DNA from: Terana coerulea
Taxonomy: Eukaryota; Basidiomycota; Agaricomycetes; Polyporales; Phanerochaetaceae
Assembly: GCA_024811115.1 (NCBI GenBank)
Contig: JAKOGH010001129.1
Location: 1 to 18,342, forward strand
DNA: 18,342 nucleotides
Direction: 5' to 3'
The stretch's first letter is position 1; each line of letters opens with the position of its first letter. Under the pieces are notes generated by a model. The model made no database searches. It saw only the letters and a list, made by a program, of their open reading frames with translations, and was not told the DNA's origin. Below are positions 10,045-18,342 of the stretch, piece by piece. The position numbers and the translations under genes were made by a program.

Positions 10045-13000
10045 ATGTATTACAATCCATCTGATGTTGATCCTGTCTCATCGCCGCCTCTAGACCCCCA
10101 GCCGACCAGTAACATGGTAGACATGGCGCCTAGAGAGAAAGAACAAGCGACCGTTAGCGCTTACAGTAACCAAAACAAAGGTACACCGAGACATCGGAGC
10201 GTATCAATTGAGGAAGTTGAGGAGGAGGATGAAAATCCTTAACCAGGCAGTATACACTCCCTACCACTAACCTTGGACGTCGACGCATTGCGCAGACGGT
10301 ACGAGGGAGGCGTAGGCAGAAGTGAGAAAGACTCGAGAGAGCTATCCGAGACAGGGCGCGTAAGCGAACCTGAAGCGGAAATAGAAACGAAGCCTGAAGC
10401 GCTAAAGTGCATCAGCGCAAACGTTCAGAATTCTAGAGCAAACCTTAACATGCTCCTAGAGAGAAACCTAGACCATGACATCATATGTGTCCAGGAACCG
10501 TTCTGGGGCTTCATCAAGAATGTCGCCTCAAGCACAAACAAAGACGGGGATGAGTATCACCAGACATGTAAACACAGAAACTTCATATGTTTAGGAGCGA
10601 GCGAGACATCTAGGGTGTCCGTCTATATTAACAGGAAGTGGGCGACCACAAGCCCACAAGTGCGGCTCAGCTACGTCAAACATCAGGACATTGTGTGCGT
10701 AAGCATGCAGTTCCAGGACAAGGAATTCACATTCCTTAACGTATACAATGACGGTAAAACGTTCAGTGCAGTCAAGTACCTGCAGGACCATGCGGAGGAT
10801 CTTCCTCCAATTGCGTTCATGGCAGGGACTTCAACCTGAGACATCCGTATTGGGACCATCAGGAGCAGAAACTCGTTGATGAAGGGAGAAGCAACGAGAT
10901 AAGAAACAAACAATCGAGCTTAGACCTCATTGATTTGGCAGAAACGTACATGGAGCTTGTGCTCCTAAACGACAAGAGGGGACCGGCCACGTGGGAATCA
11001 CATAATGTGAGACTGCGAAGGGGTTCTGGATTTGGTTTGGGTCGACCCGACACTCGGGAGTACGGAAACCTAAACGTAAACGCATGAGCGCCGGTCAAGT
11101 GACCATGCAGTGTTGGAATGGCAGATGCCCATAGAAGTCGAGCCAGAGATCGTCCCCACTGTGAAAAGGGGGTCTATCGAAGGCGGCATATTCGTGAAAG
11201 AAGTTAGGGCCGCCTCAAACAACGCCCCTACCAATTTCCGAAGATTGGTTCACGTCGGCTGAGCACGTGGAGGAGTGCGGGGACAAGATCGAACAGATCT
11301 TTGAAACCTTGTGGGGGGAGCACGCTAGACCCCCTAAAAAGTGCGCCAAGTCGAAATCTTGGTGGACAAGTGAGTGCAATAAGCGGGCAGGCGAGCAGCG
11401 CAATGCACTAAAGCAGAGATCAGCATGGAGGACGGAGAGGTCCAGGCTGAGAAAGAACATCATCGCATGGCCTGACCACGAGGAGGTGGGTTCATGGGCC
11501 ATGAGAATTGATGAAATAGATGCGCTGTGCGAAGATCACAAGGAAGTGGTCGAAAAAGCAGGCAAAAGATTAGCTGGAGCGGTCTCCAAAGCTAAAACCA
11601 AGATGTTTGACAAGGTTATCGCCAAGTGTCATTCATCAAGAATATGGGACATGGTTGAGTGGACCAAACCCAGAAAGGTGTCTGCGAACACAGGCCTTGT
11701 CGACAGACAGGGCGAGCCGGCTGACTCGGAAGAGAAACTAGGAAAACTCTTCCAGGAACAGTTCACACCGGAAAATCCACGCAAAGTGGATATGTCCATT
11801 TGGGTGAATTTGAAACTCACAAGGAAAGAGAGTTCAAGAACTTCAGCAGGCACGAGCTGCGGAAGGAGTTGGCGCTCACAAGTAACTTCTCAGCCCTGGC
11901 CCAGATAATGTGTCATGGTTCTGGCTGAAGCGCATCGTTACGGATGCGAGAGAACTCCCTTACGGTGAAGAGGGAGATGAGATCGACATGGAGAGGCCTA
12001 TTCTGGCATACTTCAATGCGTGCATTAAATTCGGGGTTCATCCCAGAATATTTAAACAGTCTAGGACTGTTGTCATTCCAAAGCCAAATAAGCCGGATTA
12101 CACGAAGGCTAAGGCTTATAGACCGATAGTCCTCCTAAACTGTTTAGGAAAACTATTGGAAAAACTCATCGCCAGACGTATGCAGTTTGACGGGCAGAAA
12201 TCATGCACCCAAATCAGTTCGGTGGCACAATGCAGCACAGCACAACGGATGCGGGCATTCAGCTCGTACACAACATTAAACAGGCATGGAAGCAGGGTAT
12301 GGAGTCATCCGCCTTGCTTCTGGATGTCTCGCAATTCTTCCGTCCATCAACCATGAGATGATGGCTGGTATTCTACGGAAACAAGGCTTTAACAAGGCGT
12401 TGTGTTCCTACTTCGAGAACTACCTCGTCGACAGACAAACACAGTTCATATTCAATGGGAAACAAATGGATCCCATGGACTTCTCGACCGGTGTCGGACA
12501 GGGATCAGCCTTGTCCCGATACTGACCGGATTATACATAGCGCCGTGGCTACACAAGGTGGCAGCTACAAAGCGCGTGATCAAAATATCACACGATGGCG
12601 AGGTACACGTGCTAAGGCACGATTGGACCCCCAAAGAGATTAAAGCGAATGGTCACACGACCATTCAATTTTTCGTGGACGATGGACTCATCCACGTAGC
12701 AGGAAAGTTGGACTCTGATGACCAGAGGACCAACTGAAATATAACAACCTACTGTTGAAAGCAGTATTTGCGGACGTCATGTCAGGCCTCAATCGTATGG
12801 GATTGGGGCCGAAGCAGACAAGCTAGAACTAATGCACTTCCGTAAAAAGAGTGCAGGAGAATGGAGAGAATGACCCATTAGGGCCAAACTCAGAGTTAAG
12901 GTTGACGGAGTCATGCACACCGTAAAACCAGCGCACAAAATGAGATACTTAGGATTCTATCTGGATCCGACGTTATCATTTAGAGATCACATCAAGTTCT

Positions 13001-14612
13001 ACGCCACTAGGGCATGTAGTACGGTGAACGCCCCTCAGAATGCTGGAAACTCAAACCGCGGGTTCAAAAGACAAGAGAAGGCTGTCACGTCTCGTGCGTC
13101 ATGCCAATCATAACATATGGCGCCCAATTATGGTGGCGCCCAGACTGGTCTGGACTGAAAGGCGCTTGCCATCAGTTACAGTTGGCCCAAAACAGAGGCG
13201 CCAGATGGATAACGGGAGGCTTTAAAAGCACACCCATCGGATCAATGGAAACAATGGCAGGACTGCTGCCCATTAAACTCAAATTGATAGATTTATGCAC
13301 AAACAGTGTTTGCGCACGAGAACGCTGCATGAAGGGCACCTCTGAGGCTCATCTTACGAAGGACTGGAAGGTGAACTCCACCAACATAGTCGCTCCGTTC
13401 CCATACAAGGAAAGGAAGACAAGAGATGCAGACACTCCCATGGTACACATAAACCATAAGGGGAAGGCCAGCAACGAGGACTTCGATCTCGTCAACTCCT
13501 GAGTGCCGGCCCGTGACAGGTTGATTGAGCGAGTATTATGATCACAACGCATTAGCATAAACACTAAAGCGCCAACAAAGAGCTCGGAAGAGTTCCCCAA
13601 ATGGCTAAAGGAGGTCTTCCTCCCGAGGCTAGCAGAGGCTACTAGGAAAACGACGGTGGTCTTCACAGACGGGTCCCAGAAAGGACAAAAGTCGTTTGAA
13701 AAACTCCGATCAGGAGCAAGCTGGAAGGTGTACAATCACGATGGCACCTCAAAACAAGGGTTCTTTGGGTGTGGGAAAGCAACTCCGTATGATGCGGAGA
13801 TGATGGCCCTGGCCAAAGGAATCAAAGAAGCTGTCAGCGACGCTGCAGACGGTATCCGCACCATACAAGTCTTCGCAGACAATATGGGGCGATTGAATCC
13901 ATTCTCAAACCTGATAAGGGCAACGCCCAGATGGTTGCAGTCATGACGTGCAAAGTTGTGCGCGCATGGTTAGACAAGAGCCCAAGAAACAGAATTGCGC
14001 TCAATTGGTGCCCAGGCCATCGCGACGTGCCTCAGAATGAGGAAGTCGATAAGCTGGCGGGAGAAGGGGCAAAGGCCGAGGCACAACCGCACTATGTGTC
14101 TCAGTCTATTGCCCTGCAGTCTATGGACGAACTTACCACGAAAATGTGGACAAATAAGCGCAGGGACCCAAAGTACTGCGGCAGAACGTGGAAAACACTA
14201 AGCCAATTCCCGAATAGAGGGTCTAAACATGATCAGGCAAATGTTACGTGGAAATATTCCACGAACTGGTACCTGAAAACCATGGGAAAGGATCAGAAGA
14301 TCTTCTCCCGGTTCGTACGCTTCAGGAGCAATCACTTCCCACACGGAGCGTACAGACAAAAGATCAACCTCCGATCAGGAGAAGGTCGCACAGTGCTGGT
14401 GCAGCGGAGATGCAGAAACACGCGATCATATTCTATATGATTGCAAGCTGTGGACGCGCCGCTTTATCAGAGAAGGAAATCATCAATTCACAGACAGGGA
14501 ATTGTTCGAAATAGCAGCGAGAATACGGGAGCGAGGCACCATTCATGATGCTGATGCTCGCCGGAGAGTATTCGCATTCACGAGGAGGATATTGCCCTCT
14601 TCTTGGAACTGA
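10045..14612 (+). pseudogene. LINE ORF2: endonuclease, reverse transcriptase, RNase H; frameshifted
   Basis: Polyprotein that nicks target DNA and copies LINE RNA at the nick. The first ATG (10045) is 25 nt after the ORF1 stop; a TAA at 10240-10242 interrupts this frame. The apurinic-type endonuclease runs from about 10399 (ISANVQNS, QEPF, AGDFN with a slip at 10825, LDLVWVDP, SSDHAVLEW at about 11112). Reverse transcriptase from about 11892: PGPDNVSW, IPKPNKP..AYRPIVLLN, motif A LDVSQFFPSINH, motif B GVGQGSALSPILTG, motif C FFVDDG at about 12669-12686. RNase H from about 13650: VFTDGSQ, DAEMMAL, VFADN, WCPGHRDV with NEEVDKLAGEGA, so the acidic residues are present. A CWC...H...C finger follows at about 14397-14450. 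The stop at 14610-14612 ends this frame. A dozen or more single-base shifts are needed, many beside C, G or A runs; catalytic motifs are otherwise intact. Confidence 0.9.
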
Positions 14613-14617
14613 ACCCG

Positions 14618-15175
14618 ATGGTAGCCACATTCAAGTGGCTGGAATTGAGGGAACAGATATACGATGACGAGCACAATGGGGTCCGGAAGGAGGACTCTCT
14701 TGCTGCTCTCAAAGCGGATCTACACGGAAGAATGCGCAGATTAGCGCGGTGGGACATACGACACGCACCGGCTCTTCTCAGAAGATGGAGGAAGGCCGAG
14801 GTAGCAGTGGATTGGGTTAAACTCGACCAAAACTTTGATCAGTGGTGGGGTGGCACGCTGTCAACAATATCCGAACAAATTCGGACCAGATATTGATGAG
14901 AAAGCTGAGAGTAAGCTCCTCGTCGAGTTTGGCTGGGACCTAGACACCACCCTGGCGATCGAAGAAGACCTTCGGTCATGTGAGGGTAGGGAGTGGATCG
15001 AAGGGAAAAAGCACGGTTCATCGACCGGCTGCGAAAGTACCAGAGACCCGCTCGCGTCATAGTGAAACCACCAAAGGCCAATATGTGGCTTGATCCTGCA
15101 TGGGTGCAGGAACAGAGGGATAAGTATCGTAAGGATGCTCACCCAGACTATGTAGGGCTATATGCCTACATGTAG
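14618..15175 (+). pseudogene. Coding stretch after LINE ORF2: C-terminal extension or third ORF
   Basis: An open frame beginning MVATFKWLELREQIYDDEHNG runs to 14896, continues in another frame as FGPDIDEKAESKLLVEFGWD, and after the AAAAA at 15006-15010 continues as KARFIDRLRKYQRPARVIV to a TAG at 15173-15175. Joined, this is about 185 charged residues rich in Arg, Asp, Glu and Trp. I recognise no domain. The frame of the first part also reads upstream as IRIHEEDIALFLELNP before the ATG, overlapping the last codons of ORF2. One shift near 14570 would therefore make it the ORF2 C-terminus rather than a separate gene. I favour the extension, because the upstream residues look equally protein-like. 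Confidence 0.5.
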
Positions 15176-15471
15176 CGCGGTGTGGCTTTCTCATTTCTCT
15201 CTGTGCGGGGAGTTTCTCGGGCCTCGGGTTCAAACCTGGCTCTGGGCGGGTTGTTTTCTCGGGGCATCGGGTTTCGGGCCAGAGTGCCGCCGAAGGCCGC
15301 CCTTCCTGTCCGTAAGGGGGGAAGAAAAGGGCACCTATCCCAGGGGGGGCGCCCCGGCGAGTCGACACCACGGACACACGGATTCACACTCAACGGACCC
15401 AGTAGATACAGATCTATTAGCACCGGAGCTCATGCGGTTCGTCCCGCGCTTCGTTAACAATATCAGACTTC
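15176..15471 (+). other. LINE 3' UTR
   Basis: About 296 bp between the last stop and the A-tail. GC-rich at first, with a run of seven G followed by CGCCCC near 15344-15356, then more mixed sequence. No open frame that looks real. It should contain the RNA 3' end recognised by the reverse transcriptase, but no specific structure can be assigned. Confidence 0.6.
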
Positions 15472-15480
15472 AAAAAAAAA
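15472..15480 (+). repeat. LINE A-tail
   Basis: Nine A residues directly before the right target-site duplication copy, as expected for target-primed reverse transcription from a polyadenylated RNA. Short, but exactly placed. Confidence 0.9.
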
Positions 15481-15494
15481 GACCCTGAGAGAAC
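15481..15494. repeat. Right copy of 14-bp target-site duplication
   Basis: Identical in all 14 positions to 6402-6415 and directly follows the A-tail. It marks the 3' boundary of the insertion, 168 bp before the kexin ATG. Confidence 0.93.
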
Positions 15495-15662
15495 AGCGAG
15501 CGTCTGCATGGTGTCATCTGAAACTGATCTCTCAGCAACTTGGGTGTTGCTCTCACCGCCACACTTTCATCTCCTTGATATACCTTGACCCCCACCAACG
15601 CTGCGAGCGTACGCCCTTGCTGGCACATTCTCGTCTCTCTTTTCGCCTTCATTCACGCAGTG
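15495..15662 (+). promoter_or_regulatory. Remaining kexin upstream region / 5' UTR
   Basis: Only 168 bp of host sequence remain between the retrotransposon and the ATG at 15663. It holds a small hairpin (AGCAAC at 15534-15539 pairing with GTTGCT at 15546-15551) and a weak GATATA stretch near 15577. Before the insertion, the whole ATG9-kexin gap was about 290 bp. Confidence 0.45.
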
Positions 15663-18342
15663 ATGCGCCTTTCTCTGGCTTGGTTGTTGCGCTGCTTCTG
15701 GGCAATTCTGCGCTCGCGGCACGACCTACGAAGCGCCACTACGACTCTCACGACTACTATGTCTTGCAACACGATCCTTCAGCCGATGCATCGCTGGACG
15801 AATGCGCCAACGCATTAGGGGTAGAGGTCGTTGAGCAGGCGGGAGAGCTGCAAAACCACTGGCTTGTGCGGACGGCGAAGCCGCCGCTTGCTGCGCGGGA
15901 AACGGAGACAGTAGACCGTGTGCTACGGGCCTTCGACAACATCAGAACACTCGCAGCATCGCCCAGGCATGCGAGAAACGAGGGCGTGCAGCACAGTAGA
16001 CGGGTTGCATCGTCGGTCAGGTATCTCGAGAGGCAGACCCTGCGCCAACGCGTGAAGCGAGCACCGCCGCCCATACGACCTGGAGACGAAAAGGACGCGC
16101 CCACGACGCAGCAGGTCGCGGAGCAGCTGCAGATTACCGACCCAGAGTTCTCGAGGCAATGGCATCTCGTCAACGACGACTACCCCGCTACATGATGAAC
16201 GTCTCCACCCTCTGGGCGGAAGGCATCACCGGCAAGGGCGTCATTACGACGCTGGTGGACGATGGTCTGGATTACAACAGCGACGACCTGGCTGCCAACT
16301 TCGTAAGTTCCGATCCTCGGTTGCGAGGTCGCGAAAACTGACAAGATGTGTAGTGGGCTGAAGGTTCGCACGATTACAACGACCATGAAGACCTACCGAC
16401 GCCAAAACTGTTCGACGATCACCACGGAACGCGCTGCGCAGGTCAAATCGCTGCGGTGAAGAACGACGTCTGCGGTGTCGGAGTCGCGTACGACTCGAAA
16501 GTCGCCGGTGTTCGTATATTATCCGGACCTATCTCCGATGTCGACGAGGCTGCATCCCTGAACTTTGGCTACCAAAATGCCTCGATCTTCTCATGTAGTT
16601 GGGGACCACCTGACGATGGCCGGTCGATGGAGGGCCCTGGATATCTCGTGAAGAAAGCGATTGTCAACGGCGTACAGAACGGACGCGGAGGAAAGGATCA
16701 GTCTTTGTCTTCGCCAGTGGGAACGGTGGTCGGAACGGAGATCAGTGCAACTTCGACGGCTACACCAACAGTATCTTCTCCATTACTGTTGCATCGTTCG
16801 ATTTCAAGGGCCTTCATCCCGACTATTCCGAAGCTTGTGCAGCCAACATGGTTGTGGCAGCTTCCTCCGGTAGCGGCAACCACATCGTGCGTGTATTCAT
16901 ACTTTCGACTCATTTCCTTGCTAACGTCAATGCAGACCACCACAGATATTGGCAAGAACAAGTGCGCGCATACGCACGGAGGCACTTCAGCCGCGGCGCC
17001 GAATGCTGCAGGTGTCTTCGCCCTTGCACTTTCAGTCAGGTATGGGTTGGCCTCAATTCTTGGGAGCATCACTAACCAGATGCTTTAGGTCCGACCTCAG
17101 CTGGCGCGATATGCAGCACATTGCTGTCCGTGCGGGCGTAAGCTCAACCCAGAGGATCCGGATTGGGAGATGACTTCCGCTGGTCGCCCGTACAGCTACA
17201 AGTATGGCTACGGTGCCCTGAACGGCGTGGAGTATGTTAACGTCGCGAAGACATGGCAGTTGGTAAAGCCGCAGGCCTGGATCGAGATGGCTCCTATACA
17301 AATCGGCAACGGCACGATGGACATCTTCCAGACGATGAGCGGTGGAGAGGAGATCGTTGAGGGCGGCATTACGAGCAAGATGCAGGTCACTGATGCGATG
17401 TTGAAGGAGCACAACTTCGAGAAGCTAGAGCACATTACCGTCAAAGTCTGGATCCAGCACTCTCGTCGTGGAGATGTCGAAGTTGAGCTGGTCAGTCCCA
17501 ACGGTGTCAAGAGTGTGCTGGCGGGCAAGAGGCACGGCGATAGCGCTACTACCGGTTTCCCGGGTTGGACTTTCATGACTGTCAAGCACTGGTAAGTTGC
17601 ATGCAGATTTGAACTTACCTCAATAGCTAATGATCGATGGACATCTAGGGACGAGAATCCTATCGGCGACTGGACCATCCGCATCTCTGATCAAGACAAG
17701 GATAACGAGGAAGGAAAGTTCTTAGGCTGGACTATGTCATTCTGGGGCTCAGTCATCGACGCTTCGAAGGCCAGGACTTGGGAACTGCCCATCCTCGAGG
17801 GCACTTTACCTCCGCTGTTCCCCACCGATAACACGCCTGCAACACCTTCAACCTCCGTTGCCACTAAGACTATCGACAAGCCGACCGCCCACCTACCTAC
17901 GGACCACGGTGACGCCCCAGGCGAGTCGCATAAGCCAGCTTTCCCTGGCTCATCGACCGCGCCGAGCGGAAAGCCTGCCGCAAATGCGGAGGTCGTGCCC
18001 AGCTCCACGCCTGCGTCCTCAACGACGCCGACGCCCGATGAGGGCTGGTTCTCCGACATGTCCAAGCTCATGAACACCCAAGCGTGGTTCTTCGTCGCCC
18101 TCGGTGCCGTCGCGCTGTTCGGCACCGGCGCCGCCATCTTCTTCTGGCGGCGCTCCGTACAGCGGCGCAAGAACTACCAGAGTCTGCCCGCTGGCGACGA
18201 CGTCGCGATGAGCTCCGTCGGTGGTCCCCGTTCAAAAGAGCTGTACGCCGCGTTCGATGAAGATGACGACGAGGACGCAGATGAGCACACCGGCCTGCGG
18301 CGCGTCGTCGACACACCGCCAGTGGGCCTCGGCTACCACTCT
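15663..18342 (+). CDS. KEX2: Kexin (KEX2-type proprotein convertase), four frame breaks, 3' end outside window
   Basis: Membrane-anchored S8B serine protease of the trans-Golgi that cuts secreted precursors after Lys-Arg. Exons: 15663-16302, 16354-16886, 16936-17039, 17089-17591, 17649-18342 (open). Order: hydrophobic signal peptide, propeptide (HDYYVLQHDP ... RQRVKR, the likely self-cleavage site), catalytic domain with Asp in LVDDGLDY, His in HGTRCAG, oxyanion Asn in FASGNGG and Ser in GGTSAAAP, P domain (from about MAPIQIGNG to GWTMSFWGSVID), Ser/Thr/Pro-rich linker, TM segment FFVALGAVALFGTGAAIFFW and acidic cytosolic tail with NYQSL. Four single-base losses are needed to keep frame: near 15679, 16188, 16696 and 17139. 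No substitution-type stop or lost splice site was seen. This is either an assembly artefact or a very young pseudogene. The LINE lies directly upstream. Confidence 0.88.

Larger units (their letters stand above)
6416..15480 (+). mobile_element. Non-LTR retrotransposon (LINE, Tad-like organisation), about 9.07 kb
   Basis: Complete-looking LINE in the same orientation as ATG9 and the kexin. Support: exact 14-bp target-site duplication on both sides, a nine-A tail at 15472-15480, no LTR or terminal inverted repeats, and two large coding regions in the LINE order. ORF1 (about 7202-10019) has zinc-knuckle-like motifs. ORF2 (10045 to 14612 or 15175) has endonuclease, reverse transcriptase, RNase H and a C-terminal Cys/His finger. 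RNase H after the RT plus a CCHC-type ORF1 fits the Tad/I-like groups known from fungi. The clade is inferred from domain order, not from a tree. Frames are broken many times, mostly by single-base shifts, so this copy as written is not translatable; how much of that is assembly error is unclear. Confidence 0.95.

Noticed and set aside
12133..12149. Small 7-bp inverted repeats in ORF2 (also at 12648-12665 and 14247-14263)
   Set aside because: Stems of this length with 3-4 nt loops are expected a few times by chance in 9 kb.
6416..15480. LTR retrotransposon or endogenous virus
   Set aside because: No long direct terminal repeats, no protease or integrase motifs; endonuclease-RT-RNase H order, A-tail and duplication indicate a LINE.
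15575..15662. A start for the kexin upstream at 15575
   Set aside because: The codon there is TTG, not ATG, and the upstream residues do not resemble a signal peptide; the ATG at 15663 plus one missing base fits better.
18068..18316. Arg-rich minus-strand frame at the right edge
   Set aside because: It is the antisense of the kexin TM segment and acidic tail; composition is a codon-bias artefact.

Overview
The window looks like chromosomal DNA of a filamentous basidiomycete (Agaricomycetes-like). Every host gene is cut by many short introns of about 46-62 bp with GT..AG ends and CTRAY-type branch points. Genes lie close together on both strands, and the proteins are conserved eukaryotic housekeeping proteins. 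No bacterial operons, tRNA, rRNA or CRISPR arrays were seen.

Layout. Positions 1-907 (+) hold a Rab6/Ypt6-type GTPase that lacks only its first few codons. Positions 1136-2584 (-) hold TAP42/alpha4, the PP2A-type phosphatase partner in TOR signalling, convergent with the Rab gene. Positions 2952-6293 (+) hold the autophagy scramblase ATG9 in nine exons, divergent from TAP42 across a shared 367-bp promoter. From about 15663 to the right edge (+) lies a KEX2-type kexin (Golgi proprotein convertase) that runs out of the window.

Between ATG9 and the kexin sits one 9.07-kb non-LTR retrotransposon (LINE, Tad-like organisation) at 6416-15480. It is bounded by a perfect 14-bp target-site duplication (6402-6415 and 15481-15494) and ends in nine A residues. 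It has a 0.8-kb leader, a GC-rich ORF1 with three zinc-knuckle-like motifs, and an AT-richer ORF2 with apurinic-type endonuclease, reverse transcriptase, RNase H and a C-terminal zinc finger. A further coding stretch follows, either an ORF2 extension or a third ORF, then a short 3' UTR. Removing the element and one TSD copy restores a compact ATG9-kexin intergenic region of about 290 bp.

The element's reading frames are broken at many points, almost all by single-base shifts and often beside short homopolymers. The same kind of break occurs once in TAP42, once in ATG9 and four times in the kexin, while splice sites and catalytic residues stay intact. The simplest reading is uncorrected indel error in the assembly. 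Genuine decay of the element, and possibly of the kexin next to it, cannot be excluded from sequence alone.

Functionally the four host genes share a theme of late-Golgi/endosome traffic and TOR/autophagy control: Rab6/Ypt6 (retrograde traffic), Tap42 (TORC1-PP2A), Atg9 (autophagosome membrane supply) and Kex2 (trans-Golgi protease). Whether this clustering means anything is unknown.
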